DNA of 64,000 nt from Kineosporia corallincola (GTDB lineage Bacteria > Actinomycetota > Actinomycetes > Actinomycetales > Kineosporiaceae), in the NCBI RefSeq assembly GCF_018499875.1, contig NZ_JAHBAY010000001.1, positions 310,001 through 374,000 on the forward strand, read 5' to 3'. Below, piece after piece: positions 51,060-58,649 of this stretch (the stretch's first letter is position 1; every line of letters starts with the position of its first letter). Below the pieces are notes generated by a model. That model ran no database searches, was not told the DNA's origin, and saw nothing but the letters and a program-made list of their open reading frames with translations. Made by a program: the position numbers and the translations under genes.

Positions 51060-51108
51060 AATGGTGGACGACGAGGAGCCGGTGACGGGCTCATCGTCGT
51101 CCACCATT
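51060..51108. terminator. Convergent terminator, GACGACGA hairpin family member 2
   Basis: Twenty-one-base arms (51060-51080 and 51088-51108) with one mismatch and a 7-base loop, between the Nit1C operon and the convergent pectate lyase. The arm core GGACGACGAGGAGC is the same as in the hairpins at 11990 and 58591. Confidence 0.85.
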
Positions 51109-51162
51109 GTCGGTGGAACAGTTGCCCCGGGCCGAAATGCCCTTCGGACCGGGGCAACTGGA

Positions 51163-52989
51163 TCAGAAGGTGACGGCCTTGCCGCCGAAGGTGGTGACCA
51201 GCTTGCCGGCCGTGTCGAACGACCAGGCGAAGGCGCCGCTGTAGGAGGAGCAGCGGGAACCGTTGCTGCCGCTGTAGAACTGGTTGGTGCTGTCGGCGGT
51301 GCCGGAGATCTTGTCGTTCGACCCGCTCACCTTGAAGCGGCACGACGTGTTGCTGGTGAACACCGAGGTGCCCTCGTCGAACGCGTAGTTGCGCTCCGCG
51401 TTGTCGATGCTCAGGTTGTTCGCGATCGTCATCGAGCCCGGGTTGCTGTTGTAGGTGAACCCGTGGTGCCCGTTGTTGTACGCGATGCTGCGCTTGACGA
51501 TGTGGTTGACCTTGATGTCGGAACCACCGAGCTTGAAGCCGTTCCGGTCGCCCTCGGCGTTGACCGTGCCGTTGGTCAGCGTGCCGTTGCTGTACGACAG
51601 CGAGTCCTCGATGGTCACCGGGGAGATCGCGCCGGTGTCGGCCTTGGCGAACAGGTCCCAGCCGTCGTCGATGTTGTTGTGGGAGACGGTGTAACGGAAC
51701 ACGTTGCCCGCACCCACGGTGAGCTTGGCGGCGAAACCGTCCGCGTCCTCACCGTCCGGGTCGGCGTTGTCGTGCGACTCGGAGCTCAGCACCAGGTTGT
51801 TGGCCGGCCAGTCGGCCTTGGCGGTGGCCGAGGAGACCCGCGAGATCTGGAGGCCGCTGTCGCGGTTGAAGGCGGTCACCACACGCTCGATGGTGTTGTT
51901 GCTGCCGCCGACCGAGATGCCGTTGTCACCGGCGTACTGCACGGTGAAGCCGTACAGGTGCCAGTAGTCGCCGTTCAGCGCGATGCCGCGGTTGGAGTCG
52001 CTCACCGACATCGCGGAGAAGTCCAGCACCGGGGTCTCGCCCGGGTAGTTCGAGATCGTCTTGAGCTTGGACGACGTGCCGTCGTTGCCCTCGGCGATGG
52101 TCTGCGTGGCGGACAGCGAGTACTTGCCGCCGCGCAGGTAGATGGTGCCGCCGGCGGCCACCTTGGTGATCGCGTTGGCCAGGGTGGTCGGCGCCGCCGC
52201 GGTGCCGGCCGCGCTCGCGCTGCCGCTCGGGGACACGTAGATGGCACCCGACACCGGCGTGGTGCCGGCCGAGGTGGTCGCCGTGGTCGTCGTGGTGGTG
52301 CTCGGGCTCGCGGTCGTGGTGGTGACCGGGGAGCTGGTGGTGGCCGAGGTCGACGGCGTGCTGGTCGAGCCGGTGGTCACGGTGACGTCGTCGAAGCTGG
52401 CCGTCGAGTTGGCGGTCTGGAGACCGATGCGGCCGCTGGAGGCGAGCGAGCTGCTGGCCGAGCCGATGCTGGTGCCGTCGATGCTGGCGCTGACGGTCGA
52501 GCCGGACACGGACAGGCTGAGCTTGTACCAGGTGCCGGTCGAGATCGTCTTGCTGGAGGTGGCCAGCACGGTGACCGTGCCGCTGTTCACCGCCTGGAGC
52601 TGCGCCTTACCGGAGACCAGGGCGAGGCGGTAGAAGGTGGTCGAGCTCTTCGCCCGGGCGAGCAGGCCGACGACCCCGTCGGTGCCGAACGAGAGCGGCT
52701 TGACCCGCGCGGACACGGTGTAGTCGGTCCAGGAGGTGTCGCCGGCGAACTCCCGGGCGTTCTCGCTGGAGGCGTTGGTCTGGCTCAGTGCCTTCGAGCC
52801 GTCGGTGACGATCGACCAGGTGCCGCCGGACTTCGACCAGGCGCTCGTGCTGCCGGACTCGAAGTCGGCGCTGAACGTGGTCGACTCGGAGGCGTGCGCT
52901 CCGGCGACGGCGACGCCGGCACCGATCACGGACACCAGTCCGGCGACGCCTGCGGCCTGCCAGCGCCTACGAGCACGAAACTTAGCCAT
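51163..52989 (-). CDS. Secreted PL9-like pectate lyase with N-terminal concanavalin-like domain
   Basis: Exported enzyme of 608 residues predicted to cleave polygalacturonate by beta-elimination. Signal peptide to about residue 34 (AGVAVAGAHASE). Residues 35-205 are a jelly-roll domain (FSADFESGSTSAWSKSGGTW; GRIGLQTANSTASFDDVTVT). A Thr/Ser linker (205-250) joins it to the right-handed beta-helix (250-608). PL9 calcium and catalytic elements are visible: NADPDGEDADGFAAKLTVGA, NNIDDGWDLFAK and RNGFKLGGSDIKVNHIVKRS, then HGFTYNSNPGSMTIANNLSI. ATG at 52989 gives a proper signal peptide; the frame upstream to 53265 does not. Confidence 0.87.
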   Translation of the reverse strand: MAKFRARRRWQAAGVAGLVSVIGAGVAVAGAHASESTTFSADFESGSTSAWSKSGGTWSIVTDGSKALSQTNASSENAREFAGDTSWTDYTVSARVKPLSFGTDGVVGLLARAKSSTTFYRLALVSGKAQLQAVNSGTVTVLATSSKTISTGTWYKLSLSVSGSTVSASIDGTSIGSASSSLASSGRIGLQTANSTASFDDVTVTTGSTSTPSTSATTSSPVTTTTASPSTTTTTTATTSAGTTPVSGAIYVSPSGSASAAGTAAAPTTLANAITKVAAGGTIYLRGGKYSLSATQTIAEGNDGTSSKLKTISNYPGETPVLDFSAMSVSDSNRGIALNGDYWHLYGFTVQYAGDNGISVGGSNNTIERVVTAFNRDSGLQISRVSSATAKADWPANNLVLSSESHDNADPDGEDADGFAAKLTVGAGNVFRYTVSHNNIDDGWDLFAKADTGAISPVTIEDSLSYSNGTLTNGTVNAEGDRNGFKLGGSDIKVNHIVKRSIAYNNGHHGFTYNSNPGSMTIANNLSIDNAERNYAFDEGTSVFTSNTSCRFKVSGSNDKISGTADSTNQFYSGSNGSRCSSYSGAFAWSFDTAGKLVTTFGGKAVTF

Positions 52990-53362
52990 GGTTGATCTCT
53001 TTCCCTGAGCAAGACTTCGGACGAGCCGGACGCACCCTAGTCGGTGATGGATGCGAGAAGGTTGCCGCCGTTTCGGACGACTTCGTGTTTTCACAGGTTC
53101 AGAGCCCTTTCTCGCCCGCAATCCATAATTCTGTGTGAAGGAATCGTGAAAAGCCCACCGTCGGTAGCCATCCGGCGGCACGGACGTGGCGCGTCGTCGA
53201 TCCAGCGGTGAGGTTCCCGGCGTGGGGCGAGCCTGGGGAGGTGGCCGAGTGACCGGCAGCCTCATCGATCTGGCCGGAGGTCAGTGAGCCGCGTCTATGC
53301 TGGTGATGTCTGTACCGAGTCGCCGATGGCCGTGCCGAGATCGCTGATCGTGGAGGAAGGCA
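52990..53362. other. Intergenic region between pectate lyase and ilvE
   Basis: This 373-base divergent gap holds the promoters of both genes. On the plus side TATGCT at 53294-53299 is a candidate -10, and GGAGGAA directly before 53363 is a strong ribosome binding site. An AT-richer patch at 53120-53155 could carry the lyase promoter. I see no gene, RNA or convincing repeat. Confidence 0.5.
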
Positions 53363-54451
53363 ATGACGAGCCGGTTCCCGCTCACCCGCACACTCCGCCC
53401 GGTTCCTGAGGGCGATCGGTCGCAGATCCTGGCCGACCCGGGATTCGGCCGCCACTTCAGCGACCACATGGCGATCGCGGTCTGGAGCAACGACCGCGGC
53501 TGGCACGACCACCGCATCGCACCGCTGGAGCCGTTCAGCCTGCACCCGGCCACCGCGGCCCTGCACTACGCGCAGGAGATCTTCGAAGGGCTCAAGGCCT
53601 ACCGGCACGCCGACGGTTCGGTGTGGCTGTTCCGGCCCGAGGCCAACGCCCGCCGGTTCGCCCGGTCGGCCCGGCGCCTGGCCCTGCCCGTGCTGCCGGA
53701 GGAAGACTTCGTCGAGAGCATCGCCGAGCTGGTCCGGGCGGACGAGGCCTGGGTGCCGGCCGTGGGTGGCGAAGACAGCCTCTACCTGCGCCCGTTCATG
53801 TTCGGCAGCGAGGCGTTCATCGGTGTGCGCCCGGCCCTGGAGATCACCTACTCGGTGATCGCCAGCCCCGCCGGGCCGTACTTCGCTTCCGGGGTCACCG
53901 GCGTCACGCTGTGGGTCACCAGCACCTACACCCGGGCTGCGGCCGGTGGCACGGGTGAGGCCAAGTGCGGCGGCAACTACGCCTCCGGTCTGGCGGCCCA
54001 GCTGGAGGCGCAGGAGCACGGGTGCGACCAGGTGCTCTACCTGGACCGCACGGGCGGCGAGGGGTCGCTGGAAGAGTCGGGCACGATGAACCTCTGCCTG
54101 GTCACCGCCGACGGCCGGCTGATCACGCCGCCGCTGGGCACCATCCTCGAAGGCGTCACCCGCGACAGCATTCTCACCCTGGCGAGCACGTTCGGCCTGA
54201 CTCCGGTGGAGGAGCAGACCACGCTGCCCGACCTGCGCGCGCGGGCCGCCTCGGGCGAGATCACCGAGGTGTTCGCGGCCGGCACCGCCGCCGTGATCAC
54301 GCCGATCGTCGGGCTCAAGGGCCCGGGCTACGCATTCGTCATCGGTGACGGCAAACCCGGCAAGCAGACCCTGGCCGTGCGCGAGCACCTGCTCGACATC
54401 CAGCACGGCCGCTCCGCCGACGAGCACGGGTGGATGCGGCGCATCGTCTGA
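53363..54451 (+). CDS. ilvE: Branched-chain amino acid aminotransferase
   Basis: PLP-dependent transamination of leucine, isoleucine and valine with 2-oxoglutarate, final step of their synthesis; cytosolic. Its 362 residues match the long (BCAT-type II) enzymes. HYAQEIFEGLKAYRHADGSV, the catalytic Lys in GEAKCGGNYASGLAAQLEAQ, EESGTMNLCLVTADG, ILEGVTRDSILTLA and the PLP-phosphate segment FAAGTAAVITPIVGLKG are all present. GGAGGAAGG precedes the ATG. Single-gene unit followed by a perfect terminator. Confidence 0.95.
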   Translation: MTSRFPLTRTLRPVPEGDRSQILADPGFGRHFSDHMAIAVWSNDRGWHDHRIAPLEPFSLHPATAALHYAQEIFEGLKAYRHADGSVWLFRPEANARRFARSARRLALPVLPEEDFVESIAELVRADEAWVPAVGGEDSLYLRPFMFGSEAFIGVRPALEITYSVIASPAGPYFASGVTGVTLWVTSTYTRAAAGGTGEAKCGGNYASGLAAQLEAQEHGCDQVLYLDRTGGEGSLEESGTMNLCLVTADGRLITPPLGTILEGVTRDSILTLASTFGLTPVEEQTTLPDLRARAASGEITEVFAAGTAAVITPIVGLKGPGYAFVIGDGKPGKQTLAVREHLLDIQHGRSADEHGWMRRIV

Positions 54452-54477
54452 CGCGGGCGTCCATCACCGCAGGGCGA

Positions 54478-54508
54478 AACGGCCGGCTCTCCCGGAGAGC
54501 CGGCCGTT
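54478..54508 (+). terminator. Terminator of ilvE
   Basis: Perfect 14-base arms AACGGCCGGCTCTC and complement around a 3-base loop (CCG), 27 bases after the stop. Confidence 0.87.
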
Positions 54509-54666
54509 CGCGTGATGACACGTGATGGTTCTGCTGGTGGGCGTCGGCTCTCGGCCTCGACGTAGCGGGGTACGTCACGCCTTTCAGGGGAAAAGGCACG
54601 TGCAGACGGCGGGGTAAAACGGTCATGTACCCCACACGTCGCACTTTCACCCGATATCGTCCCGTC

Positions 54667-55509
54667 ATGCGCATCCGCTCCCTTCTGATCGGTGTACTTC
54701 TCGGAGCGGCCGGATCGATGTCGATCTCTGCCCTGCCCGCCGACGCGGCGGTGAAACCGGTGGTCAGCTCCATCTCGGTCACGCAGGGCCCGGCGGGCGG
54801 CGGAACGGTGCTCACCGTCACCGGCAAGAACTTCACCAGGGTCAACGCCGTGAAGTTCGGGGCCGGCAAGGGCACCCACCTCAGCGTGAAATCCCGCACC
54901 AAGCTCACGATCACCTCGCCGAAGCACACGGCCGGCCGGGTCGACGTCCGGGTCACCACCGCCGGCGGCACCTCGGCCGTGGTCAAGGCGGATCGGTTTC
55001 TCTACGTCGCCCCGCCCACCATCACCTCGTTCACCCCGGCCGAAGGGGCGACGTCGGTGGAACGCACCTGGGTCACCTTCAAGGGTAAGGGTCTGGACGA
55101 GGTCACGAAGGTCACGGTCGACGGTCAGCCTGCTACCTTCGGCTATCGGACTGACACGAAAACGCTTGGGTTCTATGCGCCTTTCCGCCCGGCAGGTCCG
55201 GCCACCATCACCCTGACCACCCCGGGCGGAAGCGCTTCGGCCGGGTTCCGCTACCTCGACCGGCCCACCGTGACCTCCAGCGGCCCCGGCTCCGGGCCGG
55301 TCTCCGGCGGCACTGTGGTCACCATCGACGGCACCAACCTGTCCGGCAGCACCGTCACCATCCTGGGCCGGGTGTTCCCGCACACCTACGACCCGGCCAC
55401 CGGGCAGATCACCCTCACCATGCCCGCCGTCCAGAAGGCCCGCAAGGTGGGGATTTTCGTCACCAACGGCGGAGGTCTGACCGCGGCGTACTTCACCTAC
55501 ACCGACTGA
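54667..55509 (+). CDS. Secreted IPT/TIG domain protein
   Basis: A 280-residue exported protein of three Ig-like IPT/TIG modules. The signal peptide MRIRSLLIGVLLGAAGSMSI ends near ALPADAA. Module starts are VVSSISVTQGPAGGGTVLTV, TITSFTPAEGATSVERTWVT and TVTSSGPGSGPVSGGTVVTI, each with the GG-T-V-TI-x-G-x-N pattern (FTRVNAVKFG, TNLSGSTVTI). No catalytic domain is seen; a surface or matrix role is likely. ATG 54667 is chosen because it begins the signal peptide; 54625 would add 14 residues. TATCGT seven bases upstream could make it leaderless. Its end overlaps the convergent LysR gene by 13 bases. Confidence 0.82.
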   Translation: MRIRSLLIGVLLGAAGSMSISALPADAAVKPVVSSISVTQGPAGGGTVLTVTGKNFTRVNAVKFGAGKGTHLSVKSRTKLTITSPKHTAGRVDVRVTTAGGTSAVVKADRFLYVAPPTITSFTPAEGATSVERTWVTFKGKGLDEVTKVTVDGQPATFGYRTDTKTLGFYAPFRPAGPATITLTTPGGSASAGFRYLDRPTVTSSGPGSGPVSGGTVVTIDGTNLSGSTVTILGRVFPHTYDPATGQITLTMPAVQKARKVGIFVTNGGGLTAAYFTYTD

Positions 55510-56366
55510 GGCCGTCCGAGTAGTTCCACGGCGACCTGCCGAAACCCCCGCACCAGCGGATTCGCCTCGTCCGACCGCCCGGCCGTCACCACCTGGCTGG
55601 GAGCGACCCCGTGCAGCGGGACCGCCACCAGATCCGCCCGCAGCACACGCCGCCGGTCCCCGGCCGGCAGCACCATGACCGCCCGCCCGGAGGCCACGAG
55701 TTCCAGCTTGTCCTGGTAGCTTTCGACGGAATCCGGCAGCGGTCCGGGCCCGAACAGCTGGTACGAGCCCCAGGCCGTGGTGGCCGGGCAGCCGATCGGC
55801 TGCTCATCGGCCAGATCGTCCATGCTCACCGACGTGCGCGAGGCCAGCGGGTGCCCGTCCGGCACCACGAGCACCCGCGGCTCCTCGTAGAGCACGGTGG
55901 TGCGGACGCCGTCGTGCGGGAACGGCAGGGGAGTGCGGGCCACCAGCACGTCCACGCCGCCGGCCTCGAAGGTCGGCAGCGCACGGCAGTCGAGGTGACG
56001 GGTGCCGATCTCGGCCTCCGGATGCCGCCGGCGCAGCTCCCGCACGGCCGGGGTGATCACCAGGTCTTCGAGGTATCCCACGGTGATCCGTCCGGCCGGG
56101 GCATGGGCCCGGGCGGTGCGGGCGGCCCGCCGGGCCAGCCGGAGCAGTTCCTGGGCCTCGGGCAGGAAGGCCTTGCCCGCCTCGGTCAGCAGCGCCCCCT
56201 GCGGCGTGCGGTCGAGCAGGAGCACCCCGAGACGTTGCTCCAGCCGCTGGATCTGGCGGCTCAGCGAGGGCTGGGCCAGGTGCAGCTCCGCGGCCGCCCG
56301 GCCGAAGTTGCGGTGCTCGGCCACCACCGTGAAATAGCGCACCAGCCGTAGCTCGAGGTCGTCCAC
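55497..56366 (-). CDS. LysR-family transcriptional regulator
   Basis: A 289-residue regulator. Winged helix-turn-helix at 1-65: LELRLVRYFTVVAEHRNFGR, AAAELHLAQPSLSRQIQRLE and LGVLLLDRTPQGALLTEAG. A periplasmic-binding-like effector domain follows (GRITVGYLEDLVITPAVREL, DVLVARTPLPF, PRVLVVPDGHPLASRTSVSM). GTG at 56366 starts the normal LysR N-terminus; the frame runs open to 57449 antisense to the neighbour. It diverges from a quinone oxidoreductase gene with a palindromic operator 11 bases from its own start, so it most likely autoregulates and controls that gene. Confidence 0.92.
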   Translation of the reverse strand: MDDLELRLVRYFTVVAEHRNFGRAAAELHLAQPSLSRQIQRLEQRLGVLLLDRTPQGALLTEAGKAFLPEAQELLRLARRAARTARAHAPAGRITVGYLEDLVITPAVRELRRRHPEAEIGTRHLDCRALPTFEAGGVDVLVARTPLPFPHDGVRTTVLYEEPRVLVVPDGHPLASRTSVSMDDLADEQPIGCPATTAWGSYQLFGPGPLPDSVESYQDKLELVASGRAVMVLPAGDRRRVLRADLVAVPLHGVAPSQVVTAGRSDEANPLVRGFRQVAVELLGRPQSV

Positions 56367-56377
56367 CCACCCACCGT

Positions 56378-56404
56378 ACCGCCATGCGTTTTCGGTATGG
56401 CGGT
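56378..56404. promoter_or_regulatory. LysR-type operator ACCGCCAT-N11-ATGGCGGT
   Basis: Perfect 8-base arms (56378-56385, 56397-56404) separated by 11 bases, lying in the 117-base gap between lysR and the oxidoreductase. Spacing and dyad symmetry fit a LysR-family recognition site. Confidence 0.7.
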
Positions 56405-56483
56405 GTGCGATCCAGGTCTTGGACAGCTTGCGGGCCCACGCCGTTGACTCGTCGTCATGAAGCACGACGACGAACGAGGCACC

Positions 56484-57482
56484 ATGAAGGCGATCCGGCT
56501 GCACCGCTACGGCGGTCCCGAGGTGCTGACCCTGGACCGGGTTCCGGTGCCCACGCCCGGTCCGGGCGAGGTGCTGGTGCGGGTGCACGCGGCGGGGCTC
56601 AACCCGCCGGACTGGTACCTGCGCAGCGGCATGATGGCCGAGCTGCCGCCGGAGATCGCGCCGCGCATCGACCTGCCGATGATCCCCGGCACCGACGTCT
56701 CCGGGGTGATCGAGTCGATTGCCCCTGACGTGCAGGGATTCTCGGTGGGTGACGAGGTGTTCGGCATGCTGCGCTTCCCGGCTCTCGGTGGCAACGCCTA
56801 CGCCGAGTACGTGGCGGCACCGGCGTCCGACCTCGCCCTCAAACCGGCCACGCTCGACCACGTGCACGCCGCCGGAGCACCGATGGCGGCACTCACCGCC
56901 TGGCAGTTCCTGATCGATCTGGGCCACGGCCGGCCGAATCCGTTCCAGCCCACCCCGCACCGCCCGGTCGCGACCGGACCCGGCACCACGGTTCTCGTCA
57001 ACGGGGCCGCGGGCGGCGTCGGGCATTTCGCCGTGCAGCTGGCGAAACGGCAGGGCGCCCGGGTGATCGCGGTGGCCTCCGGACCGCACGAGGCATTTCT
57101 GCGCGAGCTCGGCGCGGACGAGTTCATCGACTACACGAAGACCGCCGCCGAAGACGTGGTGCGGGACGCCGATCTCGTGCTGGACGCCGTCGGTGGCCCG
57201 TCGGGGAGCCGGTTCCTGCGCACCCTCAAGCGGGGTGGTGCTTTGTTCCCGGTGTTCTTCGCCGAGCTCGACGCCGAGGAGACCGCACGCCTGGGCATCA
57301 CCGTCTCCAGGACCCAGGTGCGCGCCAGCGGCACCCAGATGGCCCGTCTGGCAGATCTTTTCCGGGACGACGAACTGCGCGTCGCCGTCGACAGCACCTT
57401 CCCGCTCGCCGACGCCGCCCAGGCCCACGAGCGGGCCGCCCGCGGTCACATCCGGGGAAAGATCGTGCTGGACGTCCGCTGA
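56484..57482 (+). CDS. NADP-dependent quinone oxidoreductase (zinc-less MDR family)
   Basis: A 332-residue medium-chain reductase. MKAIRLHRYGGPEVLTLDRV at the N-terminus, GTDVSGVIESIAPDVQGFSV, and the nucleotide motif VLVNGAAGGVGHFAVQLAKR with GADEFIDYTK following. No structural zinc Cys cluster is present, so it belongs with quinone oxidoreductases rather than zinc alcohol dehydrogenases. Likely reduces quinones or enones for detoxification. ATG 56484 has GAGG just upstream; 56457 would add nine residues. Divergent from, and probably regulated by, the LysR gene. Confidence 0.88.
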   Translation: MKAIRLHRYGGPEVLTLDRVPVPTPGPGEVLVRVHAAGLNPPDWYLRSGMMAELPPEIAPRIDLPMIPGTDVSGVIESIAPDVQGFSVGDEVFGMLRFPALGGNAYAEYVAAPASDLALKPATLDHVHAAGAPMAALTAWQFLIDLGHGRPNPFQPTPHRPVATGPGTTVLVNGAAGGVGHFAVQLAKRQGARVIAVASGPHEAFLRELGADEFIDYTKTAAEDVVRDADLVLDAVGGPSGSRFLRTLKRGGALFPVFFAELDAEETARLGITVSRTQVRASGTQMARLADLFRDDELRVAVDSTFPLADAAQAHERAARGHIRGKIVLDVR

Positions 57483-57486
57483 GGAG

Positions 57487-57528
57487 CGGTTCGTGCCGGA
57501 TCACGAAGGTGTGATCGGGCACGAACCG
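57487..57528. terminator. Bidirectional terminator
   Basis: Outer arms CGGTTCGTGCC/GGCACGAACCG (57487-57497, 57518-57528) continue into GATCAC/GTGATC with a 6-base loop. It lies between two convergent genes. Sequence unrelated to the GACGACGA hairpins. Confidence 0.85.
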
Positions 57529-57544
57529 TCCTCGGGCGCCGGGC

Positions 57545-57970
57545 TCAGGCCATCGTGATGTCGTCGACCTTGATGTCGACGGCGGTGACCCGCAGGCCGT
57601 ACTTCTCCAGGTCCTCGGTCACGGCGGCGCGCACCGCCGTGGTGATGTCGGGCACCACGCCGTCGGCCTGGATCACCAGCACCACCGTCACCCGGGTCTC
57701 GGTGCCGTTCACGCTCGCGCGCACGCCCCGGGTGGCGTCCCCGACCTCGTCCAGGCCCACCCGGTCGAGCACCGAGTCGAAGAACCGGGCCACGTCGCCG
57801 CCCAGGTCGGCCACCCCCGGCACGGAACGGGCGGCGGCGGCCGCGATCTTCTCCACCACCTCGCGCTCCACCTCGGTCACCCCGGCCTGGGCCGTGGAGG
57901 AGGCCGGAGCCGGGGTCGGAGCCGGAGCGCCACCGGTCACCAGCGGCACAGTCTCGTTCTGGTCGTCCAT
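57545..57970 (-). CDS. Asp23/Gls24 family envelope stress protein
   Basis: A 141-residue protein. A low-complexity N-terminus (GGAPAPTPAPASSTAQAG) leads into the Gls24 domain: VEREVVEKIAAAAARSVPGV, then VNGTETRVTVVLVIQADGVV and AAVTEDLEKYGLRVTAVDIK. Relatives associate with the membrane under envelope stress. ATG 57970 with GGGTGGGA upstream is the natural start; the frame to 58105 is a shadow. Confidence 0.87.
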   Translation of the reverse strand: MDDQNETVPLVTGGAPAPTPAPASSTAQAGVTEVEREVVEKIAAAAARSVPGVADLGGDVARFFDSVLDRVGLDEVGDATRGVRASVNGTETRVTVVLVIQADGVVPDITTAVRAAVTEDLEKYGLRVTAVDIKVDDITMA

Positions 57971-58059
57971 TCCCACCCTGCCGTATCGGTCATCATTCGC
58001 GTACCGGACGGCACGCACACGGAGCCTATAGAAGGCAATTCGCCTGGCGGTGCTGCACC

Positions 58060-58596
58060 ATGGTCCGGGTGACCCAGAGCCTCGAACTGCTTCTCGACGA
58101 CCCACTCGACGCCGCCGTGCGCGCGCAGTGGGCGGCCCTGAGCGCGGCCGGCCTGCCCAGCCAGGACCGGCACCAGGGCGAGACCAACGCCCCGCACGTC
58201 ACGCTCGCCGTGGCCGGCGCCGTGCCGGAGGCCACCGAGACCGCCCTGCACGCCCTGGCCGGGCGGCTGCCGGTCGCGATCGGCCTGGGTGGTCTGCTCT
58301 GCTTCGGCCGCCGGGACGGCCGGCAGATCCTGGTGCGATCGGTGGTGGTCAACGCCGCGCTGCTGGAGATCCAGGCCGAGGCGGCCCGGCTCTACGCGGG
58401 TCTGCCCGGCACCGACGAGCGCCTGGCCCCGGGGCGCTGGTCGCCGCATGTCACGCTGGGCCACGGTTTCCGGCCGGATCAGGTGGCTGCGGCGATCGAG
58501 GCCCTGGGGCCGGTGGCCGAACCGCACGGGCAGGCGGTGTCGGTGCGCCGCTGGGATTCCGTCGCCCGTCACGCCTGGCTGCTGGGCCATAATTGA
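58060..58596 (+). CDS. 2'-5' RNA ligase / cyclic phosphodiesterase-like protein
   Basis: A 178-residue 2H phosphoesterase. The two catalytic HxT motifs are NAPHVTLAVAG (residues 45-55) and WSPHVTLGHGF (about 127-137), the hallmark of the superfamily. Family members hydrolyse 2',3'-cyclic phosphates or ligate RNA with 2'-5' bonds; the true substrate is unknown. The stop codon lies in the left arm of the terminator hairpin. Divergent from the Gls24 gene (89-base gap). Confidence 0.88.
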   Translation: MVRVTQSLELLLDDPLDAAVRAQWAALSAAGLPSQDRHQGETNAPHVTLAVAGAVPEATETALHALAGRLPVAIGLGGLLCFGRRDGRQILVRSVVVNAALLEIQAEAARLYAGLPGTDERLAPGRWSPHVTLGHGFRPDQVAAAIEALGPVAEPHGQAVSVRRWDSVARHAWLLGHN

Positions 58597-58639
58597 GGAC
58601 GACGATGAGCCCGCCAGAAGCTCACCGTCGTCCTCAATT
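58591..58639. terminator. Convergent terminator, GACGACGA hairpin family member 3
   Basis: Twenty-base arms (58591-58610 and 58620-58639) with one mismatch and a 9-base loop; AATT/AATT at the base. It lies between the RNA-ligase-like gene and the convergent DyP gene. Core GAGGACGACGATGAGC, as at 11990 and 51060. Confidence 0.85.
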
Positions 58640-58649
58640 CTGGGGTTGA

